A stretch of 64,000 nt of DNA from an uncultured Mobiluncus sp. (GCF_943914685.1 NZ_CALUCZ010000016.1:4740-68739); one strand, 5' to 3'; positions 53,287-62,810 are shown, numbered from the stretch's first letter. The notes: a model not told the origin generated them from the letters alone. A program made the numbers and translations.

Positions 53287-53299
53287 TTGACATATTGTC
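53287..53299. repeat. TGACA-N3-TGTCA palindrome upstream of the protease
   Basis: Perfect 5-bp arms with a 3-nt centre, about 75 nt before the protease start. Could be an operator for the protease cassette; only position supports this. Confidence 0.3.
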
Positions 53300-53300
53300 A

Positions 53301-53632
53301 TTATTTCTGGTAAATAAGATTAACTTTTCGTCTCGTGGACGATTGTGTACCACACCTTGTTGGCGGTTCGGCACGTGCAGAATCCGCGGCATAATCCCAC
53401 ACCTGCGCCAACGGGGTCTTTAAAACCCCCTGCCGCATCTCGGGCGCGTCCAAGTCCACCCCCAGCGACTTTTGTTCCACCATCACAGAGGCATCGCGAA
53501 TCCACACATCGATGAAACCACCGCCAGCAACCCGATGCTCAAACAGCACCAAGTCCATGCGTTCGTAACCCAGCACGTCACACAGCAGCAGCGTCCAAAA
53601 CTTCTGGCACTCGCCTTTCTCGTAGCCCTTGC
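53301..53632 (-). pseudogene. N-terminal fragment of an MmeI-type restriction-modification enzyme
   Basis: The minus-strand frame reads GKGYEKGECQKFWTLLLCDV, LGYERMDLVLFEHRV, GGGFIDVWIRDASVMVEQKS and GVDLDAPEMRQG. This is the N-terminal nuclease region of MmeI-like proteins, with the D-x(n)-EQK catalytic pattern (FIDVW...VEQKS). It loses homology near 53,340 and stops at 53,301. Its other half is at 50749-51975; the protease cassette lies between. Confidence 0.8.
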
Positions 53633-53730
53633 CAGCCCGATCTGGAGCCGCACTCCTCCAGGGAACTCACGGACTTGTCCAAGGTCACGGGGTATTTGAA
53701 GAACCTGTTGAGTTTCCCGCGCGGAGAGTA
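53633..53730 (+). repeat. fadD 3'-end direct repeat, right copy
   Basis: Encodes a stranded plus-strand FadD tail (QPDLEPHSSRELTDLSK and on to LLSFPRGE, stop TAA). 60/61 identical to the left copy over 53670-53730 and more diverged before that. The 5' side joins the MmeI-type N-terminal fragment and the 3' side runs into the second MmeI-type 3' end. Confidence 0.85.
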
Positions 53731-53745
53731 ACCGCCGGCATTTTT

Positions 53746-53860
53746 GCGGCATAGAGAGCAAAGAGGTGCGAGACAATGTCTGCCTCATCGCTATCGGTCG
53801 ACAGACCGTAGGCTGCCTCGACCGCGCGGTCATTTTCGAGGTGTGCTTCCGCAACTTTAG
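53746..53860 (-). pseudogene. Second copy of the MmeI-type 3' end
   Basis: 101 nt repeat of 50762-50862 (copy B). Its frame runs through into the fadD tail for lack of a stop and is joined upstream, at about EAHLEND, to an unrelated phrase (FAVFAAPQGFDLGEWSKVA). A chimeric scar, not a gene. Confidence 0.75.
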
Positions 53861-54002
53861 ACCATTCGCCAAGGTCGAATCCTTGGGGCGCGGCAAAAAC
53901 AGCAAAGTGATCGAGACCCGACCCCGCTGCTGAAGTCACGTCGCAGAGGCGCTATTGACCCTCCCGGCTGACCTCCACAGCAGGGTGAGCGGATAGCCAA
54001 AG

Positions 54003-54776
54003 TTAAGCCCCGTAAGAGTGTGAATCTCGCGGTTGCGGGCGAGTCGTGACGGGTTTCCAGCCGCGCGGGGTCTTTGCTCCGCGTATCCCCTCCGTGCGGG
54101 AACGATAGACCACGTAGGGACGTGTTGGGTACATAACCGGAGCGGAAACTACGTGAACCAGCCTGGTGAACGGCCAAATCGCGAACAGCAGAAGTCCGGC
54201 GATAATGTGCATTTTGAAAGAGTCAGGTACCTCCGCAATGAGCTCCGGCTGGGGTTGGAAAGTCAGGATTGACCGCAACCAGGGGCTGATGGTTTCCCGG
54301 TAGTCGTAGCCATTTGCCCCGCCCAGCACCTGATTTTGCAAAGTGGCCCAGAAGCCCAAGCCAATCGGGAGGCACAGCAGAATGTACATGAAAATGTCGT
54401 TCTTCGTGGTGGCGAAACGCACCGATTTATTGACGACACGCCGATAGAGCAACCCCAGCAGGCCAACGACCGCGGCTACCCCCGCCGTCATGCCGCCAAT
54501 GGTCGCCATCAGGTGATACCCGTGCTCGGAAACCCCCGAGGCAGTGGTCCAAGACTTGGGGATAAGCAACCCCATCACGTGTCCTGCCCCCACGAACAAG
54601 ATTCCGAAGTGGAACAGCGGCGAAGCCCACCGCAACAAAGTCGACTCGTGAATCTGGGAGGAACGCGAGGTCCACCCAAACTTGTCATAGCGGTAACGCC
54701 AAATCAGGCCTACAATCAGCAAGCCCAGTGCAAGATAAGGGAACCCAGCCCACAAGAAAAGCTCAAAGGGATTCAT
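54003..54776 (-). CDS. narI: Respiratory nitrate reductase gamma subunit (cytochrome b)
   Basis: Membrane subunit that takes electrons from menaquinol through two b hemes to NarH. 257 aa, five TM segments. Heme His candidates lie in LFHFGILFVGAGHVMGLL and in the late DSFKMHIIAGLLLFAIWPFTRLVH. The ATG overlaps the narJ stop by one base (TGATG). Last gene of the operon, beside the accessory region. Confidence 0.95.
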   Translation of the reverse strand: MNPFELFLWAGFPYLALGLLIVGLIWRYRYDKFGWTSRSSQIHESTLLRWASPLFHFGILFVGAGHVMGLLIPKSWTTASGVSEHGYHLMATIGGMTAGVAAVVGLLGLLYRRVVNKSVRFATTKNDIFMYILLCLPIGLGFWATLQNQVLGGANGYDYRETISPWLRSILTFQPQPELIAEVPDSFKMHIIAGLLLFAIWPFTRLVHVVSAPVMYPTRPYVVYRSRTEGIRGAKTPRGWKPVTTRPQPRDSHSYGA

Positions 54777-55450
54777 CAGCGTGCCTCCTGTTTTGGTGTC
54801 AAAAAGAACGGTTGTGACTGCACGCCGACCATCTCGGCGGGCGGGCCTTGCAAGATAAGTTTACGGAACGCCGCTTTTGCCTTTTCGTCCAGCGGGTCTA
54901 GCGTCAAAATCAGCCCCGAAACGACGGAGGACCAGGGACTTTGCAAGGATTCCAAGGCTGCCCGGAGCACTTCCAGACCGTCACGGTGGATATTGATCAG
55001 ATGCTCAGCTAGCTCATCGCCGCTGCGGGCGGCTAACTCCAGCACAGCGGGCAAATAATCCGGCAGTTCTCCCCCACAGACTTTCCAGCCCATCGCCTCA
55101 AAGGCCTGTTGAAAAGCCAAAATAGCAGAGCCACGCATCCGGGTGTCCCCGGTGGAGTAGTAGGAGAGGTACAGATTGCATTTGCGTTTCTGGTCAAACG
55201 TTCGCACATACAAATCCTCGATTTCGCGCAGATTGTGCGTGTCTGCCCAATCCAGAAAGGCCTGAAATTCGTCGGCAACTTCCGGCTCCACGTTGTCCAG
55301 CTCCAACCGAATGATGGACAGCTGATTATGGTAGTCCTCACTCGGATAGTCCAACAGGACAGAGGCAATCATCTGGGCGGTCCGCGACCGTCCCGCCTCC
55401 GTTGAATTCAGAGCCTCCCGGGGTGGCAGGCCCGTCAGCACCTGACTCAT
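54776..55450 (-). CDS. narJ: Nitrate reductase assembly chaperone
   Basis: 224 aa helical chaperone that holds NarGH until the Mo cofactor and NarI are in place. YVRTFDQKRKCNLYLSYYSTGDTRMRG (in part) with LDNVEPEVADEFQAFLDWAD, and GGELPDYLPAVLELA are NarJ signatures. It overlaps narH by 4 nt (ATGA). Confidence 0.93.
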   Translation of the reverse strand: MSQVLTGLPPREALNSTEAGRSRTAQMIASVLLDYPSEDYHNQLSIIRLELDNVEPEVADEFQAFLDWADTHNLREIEDLYVRTFDQKRKCNLYLSYYSTGDTRMRGSAILAFQQAFEAMGWKVCGGELPDYLPAVLELAARSGDELAEHLINIHRDGLEVLRAALESLQSPWSSVVSGLILTLDPLDEKAKAAFRKLILQGPPAEMVGVQSQPFFLTPKQEAR

Positions 55451-56982
55451 TGATGAACCTCCAGCGGAACGAAAGTCCTGGTGGAGCCAGTATTGCTGAA
55501 GGCAGGGATACCCTCACCGCCCCGACCAGGCCCGCCCAGTACGTCCAGGGAGCAGCCTAATTCGCGCAAGCCTCGCGGGGTTTCCGCTCCGGCGGTGGGC
55601 ACCACGAAACGGTCATCGTACTTGGCGATAGCCAGGAGCCGGTACATTTCCTCCATTTGTTCCCCGGTCATGCCCACGGCCTGCGCTCCCGTGTCGTCGG
55701 GTTCTTCCCCGAGGTGGCGCCCACGCATATAACTGCGCATGGCCGCCAGGCGGCGCAGGGACTTTTCAACCGGCACGGTGTCTCCCGCCGTAAACAGCCC
55801 GGCCAGATACTCCAGGGGAATCCGCATGGTCGCGATGGAGGTCAGTAGGACTTTGGCGTCCTCACCGTCGGCACCCGCAGCCGTCACCGCATCGACCACC
55901 GGGGACAGCGGGGGAATGTACCAAACCATCGGGAGAGTGCGATATTCCGGGTGGAGCGGCAGAGCTACCTCATATTCTGAAATGAGCTTGTACACCGGCG
56001 ATTCTTGAGCTGCCTGAATCCAGGAATGCGGCACCCCGTTTGCCTCCGCAGCGGCCCGCACCTTTGGGTCAAAAGGATCCAGCAGCAGGTCACGCTGGGA
56101 ATGGTACAGGTCCTGGGGGTCTTGGACCGCAGCGGCCTCGCCAACCCGATCCGCATCGTAGAGCAAAACGCCCAGGTAGCGCAGCCGCCCGACACAGGTT
56201 TCGGAACAAACCGTGGGCTCCCCCGCCTCCAAGCGAGGGTAGCAAAGGGTGCATTTTTCGGCTTTACCGGTGAGGTGGTTGAAATAAACTTTCTTGTACG
56301 GACAAGCCGACACACACATCCGCCAGCCGCGACATTTATCTTGGTCAACCAGCACGATACCGTCCTCGGTACGCTTGTACATAGCGGTTCCAGGACAAGC
56401 CGAGACACAGGCCGGGTTCAAGCAATGTTCGCAAATCCGGGGCAGATAAAACATGAAAGCATCTTGAATCTGGGCCTTAACCTGCACTGTCATTTGTTCC
56501 AAGATGGGGTCCTGGGGCAAAGTTTCCAGCGAGCCGGCTAAATCGTCGTCCCAGTTCGGGCCCCAAGTCGGCTGATTGATATGCTCACCCGTGATTTGTT
56601 TCACCGGACGTGCACTCGGCAAATATTTTGAGTCTTTCGGGGCCGCGAGCAGTTTCTCATACTCGTAGGTCCAAGGTTCGTAATAGTCGTCGATGGTGGG
56701 CATCTGCGGGTTGGCGAAAATCTTGGTCAATTCGTGTACCCGACCGCCGGTGCGAAGACGGAGCTTACCGGAAGGCGTGAGCCTCCAGCCGCCGCGATAC
56801 TTTCCTTGGTTCTCCCATTCTTTCGGGTATCCCACACCGGGCTTGGTCTCTACGTTGTTGAACCACACGTATTCCGTGCCTTCCCGGTTCGTCCACGCTT
56901 GTTTGCAGGTAACTGAACAGGTGTGACACCCGATACATTTATCGAGATTCATCACCATTGCGATTTGGGCTAGTACCTTCAT
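55447..56982 (-). CDS. narH: Respiratory nitrate reductase beta subunit (iron-sulfur)
   Basis: 511 aa electron-transfer subunit. Four Cys groups are visible: CIGCHTCSVTCKQAW (residues ~17-31), CEHCLNPACVSACP, CRGWRMCVSACPYKK and CTLCYPRLEAGEPTVCSETC. In the third, Trp replaces one Cys, as known for the 3Fe-4S cluster of NarH. The start overlaps the narG stop (ATGA). Confidence 0.96.
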   Translation of the reverse strand: MKVLAQIAMVMNLDKCIGCHTCSVTCKQAWTNREGTEYVWFNNVETKPGVGYPKEWENQGKYRGGWRLTPSGKLRLRTGGRVHELTKIFANPQMPTIDDYYEPWTYEYEKLLAAPKDSKYLPSARPVKQITGEHINQPTWGPNWDDDLAGSLETLPQDPILEQMTVQVKAQIQDAFMFYLPRICEHCLNPACVSACPGTAMYKRTEDGIVLVDQDKCRGWRMCVSACPYKKVYFNHLTGKAEKCTLCYPRLEAGEPTVCSETCVGRLRYLGVLLYDADRVGEAAAVQDPQDLYHSQRDLLLDPFDPKVRAAAEANGVPHSWIQAAQESPVYKLISEYEVALPLHPEYRTLPMVWYIPPLSPVVDAVTAAGADGEDAKVLLTSIATMRIPLEYLAGLFTAGDTVPVEKSLRRLAAMRSYMRGRHLGEEPDDTGAQAVGMTGEQMEEMYRLLAIAKYDDRFVVPTAGAETPRGLRELGCSLDVLGGPGRGGEGIPAFSNTGSTRTFVPLEVHQ

Positions 56983-59900
56983 GAGAACTTCACCTCCGTG
57001 GTACGGCGACGAATCAACGTCACTTCGTCACGTTGATTGCCGGTAGGACCAATGTAGTTAAACCCGTAGGTCAGCTGGGCGTGACCTCCGGCCATGTGGG
57101 TTGGTTTCAACAAAATCCGGGTCAGTGAGTTGTGGATACCGCCGCGCAGACCCGACTTTTGTGAGATGGGTGTGCCGCTGACCCGCTCTTGTGCGTGATA
57201 CATATACACCGTTCCTGGCGGCATTCGGTGAGACACCACCGCTCGCGCCGCCACGGCACCGTTACGGTTATAGGCCTCGACCCAGTCATTGTCCTTGACC
57301 CCAATCTTGGCGGCATCTTCGGGAGACATCCAGATAGTCTGCCCACCCCGTCCCAGAGTCAACATATACAGGTTGTCGTAGTACTGGGAGTGAATAGCCC
57401 ACTTGTTGTGGGGGGTCAGGTAACGCACCGCAACTTGGGCTACGCCGTCGTCTTTGGAAAGTTCACCCACTACGGCGTCACCGTAGATCCGCGCCAAGTC
57501 CAGCGGGGGTCGATACACCGGCAAGGATTCACCAATGTCAATCATCCAGTCGTGATCCAGGTAGTAATGCATACGTCCCGTAAAGGTGTGGAAAGGCTTG
57601 AGATGTTCGATGTTGATGACGAACGAGGAGTAGCGCCGCCCGCCGTGTTCCGAACCGGACCATTCCGGTGAGGTGATGACCGAGCGGGGCTGAATGGTAA
57701 TTTCTCTAAACGTCAGTCGCTTTTCTTCGTCCCCGAGGGCCAGTTGTGCCAGCTTTTGGCCGGTTTGGGCTTCGTATTGGCAAAAGCCCTGTACCGCGAT
57801 ACGTCCGTTCGTGGTGCCTGACATCTGCATCACCGCGTCGGCCGCCTTAATCGGGGTATCCAAGAGCGGACGCCCTTGCCCCACCCCGCTGGTGGCTACC
57901 CCGTTCATTCCCCGCAGCACCTCAACTTCCCGGTCGGGTTTCAACGTAAGACCCTTGATAGGCAAGCCGAGTTTTTCCACGTTGGGGCCGAGCGTGGTGA
58001 ACTTTTCATAAATCTTGGTGTAGTCACGCTCCACCGGAATAAACTTTGGCAAAGTTTTGCCGGGGATAAGTTCCCGCGTTTGCAAGGGTTCCACGATTCC
58101 ATGCGGCAAAGCCATCTCATCGGGGGTGTCATGGGCAATCGGGGCCATGACCACGTCTTGCCTAGTGCCCAAGTGGCGCTGCGCCATTTCAGACACCAGA
58201 TAGGCCAAATCCCGAAACACCTCGAAGTCTGAGCGAGCCTGCCACGGCGGCACTACCGCTTGATTGAATGAATGCAGGAATGGGTGCATGTCGGTTGACG
58301 AAATATCGTATTTCTCATACCAAGTGGCTGCCGGCAGCACAATGTCTGAAAACAGCGTGGTAGAGGTGTTCCGGAAGTCAGCCGTGAACATGAGGTCAAG
58401 TTTGCCGATACCCGGGTCGTCCCGCCACTTCATCAACTTCGGGCGGCGTTCCGGTGCAAGTTCGTCGGCCGAAACTGCGTTGTCGGCTCCAATCATGTGA
58501 CGTGCGAAGTACTCCGCGCCTTTGGCGGAGGAACCCATCAGGTTCGTGCGCCAGTTAGCGAGGACACGAGTAAAGTTTCGCGGGTCGTCAGGGTCGGTGC
58601 AGGCAAAGTGTAGACGGTCGGCCTGGAGCTCCTGCACCACGTATTCACCGGGTTTCATTCCGGCTTCTTGGGCCGCTTGGCCAATTTCCAGAGCGGAGCG
58701 GTCAAACTGCGGGTAGGAGGGCATCCAGCCGCGTTGGGAGGCTTCAATTAATGTGTCCGCATTCGTCAAGCCTTTCCAGTCAGCCAGTGGGGACCCCACT
58801 TGTCCAGCCAGGGAACCGTCATAACGCCACTGGTCGGTCAACAGATACCAGAACCCCGTAGAAATCATTTGCCGAGGTGGACGGGACCAGTCCAGACCCA
58901 TCGCGTACTGTTGCCACCCCGCAATCGGGCGGACCTTTTCTTGACCGACATAGTGCGCCCAGCCGCCGCCGTTCACCCCTTGGGTGGCACACATGGTGGT
59001 CAGCGCCAGGAAAGTGCGATATATCGTGTCGGAGTGGAAGAAGTGGTTCGTGCCCGCACCCATCACAATCATGGACCGCCCTTTTGAATCGAGGGCATTT
59101 TGAGCAAACTCACGAGCAATCCGAATGGCTGCGTGCATGGGCACGCCGGTATGTTCTTCCTGCCAGGCAGGAGTTCCGGGAGTGGAGCCGTCATCGTAAC
59201 CGCTGGGCCATTGGCCGGGCAGGTCACCGCGTTTCACCCCGTATTCAGCCAGCAGCAAATCGTAGACGGTCGTGACATAGTCCGTTCCGACTTTGAAAGC
59301 GGGAACTCCCCGTTTCACAAGGCCGGCACCGAGCGCTACCGTTTCGGATTGGGAACTCGGCAGGTCAAAGCGCGGTAAAACAATTTCAATCCCAGCGGCA
59401 TCAGGCCGGTCAAGCGCCGAAATTGCTGGCTGAACCCCGTCCAAAGCTAAGTTCCAATGACCTTTGCCATTGGATTCACCCCACCTGTCCGCCAGGGTTC
59501 CGCCGGGATCTTTGATGGTTCCATCCACGTCGAGTACCAGTCCGCGATGCTCCGGATTAGGCCGATCTTTCAAGTCTCCCGCCAGTTCAGCAGGCAAATC
59601 AGCGGCTGTCAGGAACTTGCCGGGCACCACTCCGTGTTCGGTTTTCTGCAGTTTGACCAGGAAAGGCGCATCCGTATAGCGCGACATATAATCCAGGAAA
59701 AATGGCTCCCGGCGTTTAACGTGGAACTCGCTGAGGATTACGTGACCCATAGCTTGCGCCAAGGCCCCGTCCGTGCCGGGGTTCACCCGCAACCACTCAT
59801 CGCCAAACTTGGTGTTATCGGCATAATCAGGCGAAATGGCGACGACTTTTTGCCCGTGATAACGGGCTTCGGTCATGAAGTGAGCGTCTGGGGTACGGGT

Positions 59901-60716
59901 CAGGGGAATGTTCGAACCCCACATGATGAGGTATTGCGAGTTGAACCAGTCACCAGACTCGGGAACATCGGTTTGATCGCCGAAAACTTGCGGCGAGGCG
60001 GGAGGAAGGTCAGCATACCAGTCATAGAAGGACAGCATGACCCCGCCCAGCAATTCATAAAACCGCGATCCGGCGGCGTAAGAAATCATCGACATAGCGG
60101 GAATCACCGAGAACCCGGCTAACCGATCCGGACCGTATTCTTTGACGGTATAGACGTGGGCCGCGGCGATAATCTCGTTGGCCTCGTCCCAACCGATTCG
60201 CACCATGCCGCCTTTGCCTCGCTGGGACTTGTAGGCTTTGGCTTTTTGCGGATCCTCGACAATAGCTCCCCAAGCCTCTACCGGGTCCTTGCCCGATTTT
60301 CGTTCCTCTCGGTACAAATCCAGCAGGACCCCTCGAATATGGGGGTAACGAATCCGGGTCGGAGAATACTCATACCAAGAGTAGGCAGCTCCCCGGGGGC
60401 AACCACGCGGTTCATAGTCAGGCAGTTCCGACCCGGTGGAGGGATAATCAACGGCTTGGGATTCCCAGGTGATGATGCCGTCTTTCACGTACACTTTCCA
60501 CGAACAAGACCCGGTGCAGTTCACCCCGTGAGTCGAACGCACGACCTTGTCATAGGACCAGCGTTGCCGATAGAAAGCGTCGGCGTCACGGCCACCTTCA
60601 ATAAACAGCTGCCGGGAATCGCCAGACATTTCGCCGCGGCGTAGTTTCGAGCCCAGCGCGAATACTCCCGAGGGAACGTCTTTGTATCCCTCACCTTGGA
60701 TTTTCGATTCACTCAT
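56979..60716 (-). CDS. narG: Respiratory nitrate reductase alpha subunit (Mo-bis-MGD)
   Basis: 1245 aa catalytic subunit reducing nitrate to nitrite in the cytoplasm. The N-terminal HGVNCTGSC, with its His ligand, binds the FS0 cluster. The Mo Asp lies in FYDWYADLPPASPQVFGDQT. The start is ATG 60716, with GGAGGT upstream. No Tat signal is present, as expected for the cytoplasm-facing Nar enzyme. First of narGHJI; narK lies 26 nt upstream. It needs the Moco genes in this window. Confidence 0.97.
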   Translation of the reverse strand: MSESKIQGEGYKDVPSGVFALGSKLRRGEMSGDSRQLFIEGGRDADAFYRQRWSYDKVVRSTHGVNCTGSCSWKVYVKDGIITWESQAVDYPSTGSELPDYEPRGCPRGAAYSWYEYSPTRIRYPHIRGVLLDLYREERKSGKDPVEAWGAIVEDPQKAKAYKSQRGKGGMVRIGWDEANEIIAAAHVYTVKEYGPDRLAGFSVIPAMSMISYAAGSRFYELLGGVMLSFYDWYADLPPASPQVFGDQTDVPESGDWFNSQYLIMWGSNIPLTRTPDAHFMTEARYHGQKVVAISPDYADNTKFGDEWLRVNPGTDGALAQAMGHVILSEFHVKRREPFFLDYMSRYTDAPFLVKLQKTEHGVVPGKFLTAADLPAELAGDLKDRPNPEHRGLVLDVDGTIKDPGGTLADRWGESNGKGHWNLALDGVQPAISALDRPDAAGIEIVLPRFDLPSSQSETVALGAGLVKRGVPAFKVGTDYVTTVYDLLLAEYGVKRGDLPGQWPSGYDDGSTPGTPAWQEEHTGVPMHAAIRIAREFAQNALDSKGRSMIVMGAGTNHFFHSDTIYRTFLALTTMCATQGVNGGGWAHYVGQEKVRPIAGWQQYAMGLDWSRPPRQMISTGFWYLLTDQWRYDGSLAGQVGSPLADWKGLTNADTLIEASQRGWMPSYPQFDRSALEIGQAAQEAGMKPGEYVVQELQADRLHFACTDPDDPRNFTRVLANWRTNLMGSSAKGAEYFARHMIGADNAVSADELAPERRPKLMKWRDDPGIGKLDLMFTADFRNTSTTLFSDIVLPAATWYEKYDISSTDMHPFLHSFNQAVVPPWQARSDFEVFRDLAYLVSEMAQRHLGTRQDVVMAPIAHDTPDEMALPHGIVEPLQTRELIPGKTLPKFIPVERDYTKIYEKFTTLGPNVEKLGLPIKGLTLKPDREVEVLRGMNGVATSGVGQGRPLLDTPIKAADAVMQMSGTTNGRIAVQGFCQYEAQTGQKLAQLALGDEEKRLTFREITIQPRSVITSPEWSGSEHGGRRYSSFVINIEHLKPFHTFTGRMHYYLDHDWMIDIGESLPVYRPPLDLARIYGDAVVGELSKDDGVAQVAVRYLTPHNKWAIHSQYYDNLYMLTLGRGGQTIWMSPEDAAKIGVKDNDWVEAYNRNGAVAARAVVSHRMPPGTVYMYHAQERVSGTPISQKSGLRGGIHNSLTRILLKPTHMAGGHAQLTYGFNYIGPTGNQRDEVTLIRRRTTEVKFS

Positions 60717-60742
60717 TGTTTATTACCTCCACTTGGCGCGGT

Positions 60743-62071
60743 CTAACCGGGGAACGGAGCGTTCTTGCGGGCGTAAAGTACCCAGCACAGAACGGAACAG
60801 AAAATGCAGTACACGGTGGCACCGAAAAAGAATTGTGCCGCCGGAATAACGGCAAGGCCCGCCCCGACCAAGAACGGTCCGAGCGCGGCTACTGAAGCCG
60901 TGAAACCGATGGCTCCGCCGGCTTGGCGTTTGGGCATAATCATGGGCATCTGTTTAAAGGTGCCGGCGTTGCCGATTCCCGCAAAGAAGAACATAATCAG
61001 CATCGCCCAGAGGAACCCGCTAAAGTCCGCTGCGGACTGGGGATTCATCAGGAAGAATCCGGAAACTCCCAGTGTGACGGCCATGCCGACACCGGAAACG
61101 AATGTCCAGAGACCCCCGCCGAACTTATCGCACAGCGGCCCCCACAAAACCCGCACTATGGAGCCGATGAGCGGACCGAGGAAAGCATAGGTAGCGCCCT
61201 GCACAGCTAGGTGCAAAGTTGAATCTGGTCCATAGTTGTTGTTGATGAGCAAACCGAACTGAGCCGAGGCGCCCGAGAAAATCCCGAAGGTCATCACGTA
61301 GAGCAGAGTCATGAACCAGGTGTTTTTGTTTGAAAAGATGTCCATTTGTTCCCGAATGTTGGCTTTCACGGGAACATCTTTGAGCAGCGTGAACGCGAGG
61401 ACGGCTGCCACGAGGGACCACGGAACAAAGAAGATAGCGGGGTTGTGAACCCAGATATCGCCGTTGGGGCCGCTTTGTGGAGCTATCCAAGACAAACCGA
61501 ACAGGGAGAATCCCATGAGGATAGGCCCGACGATTTGAATGATGGACATACCCAAGTTTCCGATACCGGCCTGGAGATTCAGTGCTGTACCAGACAGACG
61601 CTTGGGGAAAAAGTAGCCGGTTGACGGCATATATCCCGAGAAAGAACCTCCACCAATACCGCACATGAACGCCAAAGTCAGCAGCCACCAGTACGGAGTG
61701 TCCGCATTTTGCACCGCGAAAAACCAGCCAAACATGGGAATGGTAAACAGGATTGAAGAAATCCCCACCAACTTGCGCGTTCCGATTACCGGAGGGAGGA
61801 AAGTGTAGATGAAACGAATCAAGCCTCCAGACAGGCCTGGCATCGCTGCCAGCCAGTACAGCTGCGCTTTGCTGAGTCCGAAGCCGATTTCATTGAGTTT
61901 CGGCGCCAATGCCGACACCAAGAACCACACGCAGAACGCCATAATCATCGAGTAGGTGGAAACCACCAGAGTCGTCCAGGCTATCTTTGAGCTCCACTGC
62001 TGGGAATCTTCGGGATTCCAGTTTTTCAACAGTTTTCCGGAGGCATCTAGTTTCTGAGTCTCTGAGGTCAT
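60743..62071 (-). CDS. narK: Nitrate/nitrite transporter (MFS, NarK)
   Basis: 442 aa, twelve TM segments. The nitrate signature region is GGGSFSGYMPSTGYFFPKR and AGIGNLGMSIIQIVGP. The start is ATG 62071, behind AAGGAGAG; an upstream in-frame ATG/TTG is ignored. First gene of narK-narGHJI. It imports nitrate or exchanges it for nitrite. Confidence 0.94.
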   Translation of the reverse strand: MTSETQKLDASGKLLKNWNPEDSQQWSSKIAWTTLVVSTYSMIMAFCVWFLVSALAPKLNEIGFGLSKAQLYWLAAMPGLSGGLIRFIYTFLPPVIGTRKLVGISSILFTIPMFGWFFAVQNADTPYWWLLTLAFMCGIGGGSFSGYMPSTGYFFPKRLSGTALNLQAGIGNLGMSIIQIVGPILMGFSLFGLSWIAPQSGPNGDIWVHNPAIFFVPWSLVAAVLAFTLLKDVPVKANIREQMDIFSNKNTWFMTLLYVMTFGIFSGASAQFGLLINNNYGPDSTLHLAVQGATYAFLGPLIGSIVRVLWGPLCDKFGGGLWTFVSGVGMAVTLGVSGFFLMNPQSAADFSGFLWAMLIMFFFAGIGNAGTFKQMPMIMPKRQAGGAIGFTASVAALGPFLVGAGLAVIPAAQFFFGATVYCIFCSVLCWVLYARKNAPFPG

Positions 62072-62165
62072 CTCTCTCCTTAATCCATAAGCCACTCCGG
62101 CAATTATTGAACACCTGTCTAAAAGCTAACAGAGTTAAACGATTCTTTGGCAGATTTTAAAATCC

Positions 62166-62179
62166 CGGTCATATGACCG
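62166..62179. promoter_or_regulatory. Perfect 14-bp palindrome in the narK/MoaB-like divergent region
   Basis: CGGTCATATGACCG, about 95 nt before narK and 130 nt before the divergent gene. It does not match the FNR site TTGAT-N4-ATCAA. A plausible operator for both sides. Confidence 0.45.
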
Positions 62180-62309
62180 CGTTTAACCAGGTAATCAACC
62201 TCGGTCCAGCGGTAAAATGAGCCAGAAACGTGGCGTGAGCAGCTATAAACTGATGGTAATTTAGTTACGTAGCATATGCGTAAATGGAGATTTCGTTCAG
62301 GAGGTCATC

Positions 62310-62810
62310 ATGGCAGAGCATTCTCCGGTAACCGCGGCCATCATCACTGTTGATTCACGAGTGGTCAGCGGCGACAAACCACCGAAAGGTGCCGCCAAAG
62401 CTCGTGAACTGCTGAGTGACTTTGGGATTCAGGTAATCCGCGAGGAAGTCATCGATGACCTCGCGGCTCCCCTGCGTGCCGAGTTTGAGCGGGCGCAACA
62501 GGCCGGCGCACGCCTCATCGTGACTGTGGGCTCTACCGGGGTTTCCGCCCGAAACATCGTGCCTGAGACAACTCTGGCGGTGTGCGATGTGGAGTTGCCG
62601 GGGATTGCCGAACAGATTCGCGCTGTAGGGCTGAAAAATACGCCGCAATCGGTGTTGTCTCGCGCCGTAGTGGGGGTAACTTCCCGGACTTCTCGTGGGG
62701 CAGTCATCGTGAACTGCCCCAGTTCCTCGGGCGGGGTCGCTGATGCCTTGCACGTGGTGCTTCCCCTACTGCATTACATCATTGAACAGCTTGACCAGAC
62801 CCAAGCATAA
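62310..62810 (+). CDS. Divergent MogA/MoaB-like molybdopterin-binding protein
   Basis: 166 aa with the MoaB/Mog fold: AAIITVDSRVVSGDKPPKGA, LIVTVGSTGVSARNIVPE and a C-terminal NCPSSSGG. In working enzymes the two loops read GGTG and PGSPG. Here they are VGSTG and SSSGG, so catalysis may be altered or lost. A very strong AGGAGGT precedes ATG 62310. It faces away from narK across the palindrome. It may bind pterin for nitrate reductase maturation (inference). The fuller Mog lies at 27236. Confidence 0.85.
   Translation: MAEHSPVTAAIITVDSRVVSGDKPPKGAAKARELLSDFGIQVIREEVIDDLAAPLRAEFERAQQAGARLIVTVGSTGVSARNIVPETTLAVCDVELPGIAEQIRAVGLKNTPQSVLSRAVVGVTSRTSRGAVIVNCPSSSGGVADALHVVLPLLHYIIEQLDQTQA

Noticed and set aside
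53483..53905. 140-codon minus-strand ORF across the fadD tail copy and MmeI-type scar
   Set aside because: Runs in the wrong frame through three separate fragments; Arg/Ser-rich and not a gene.
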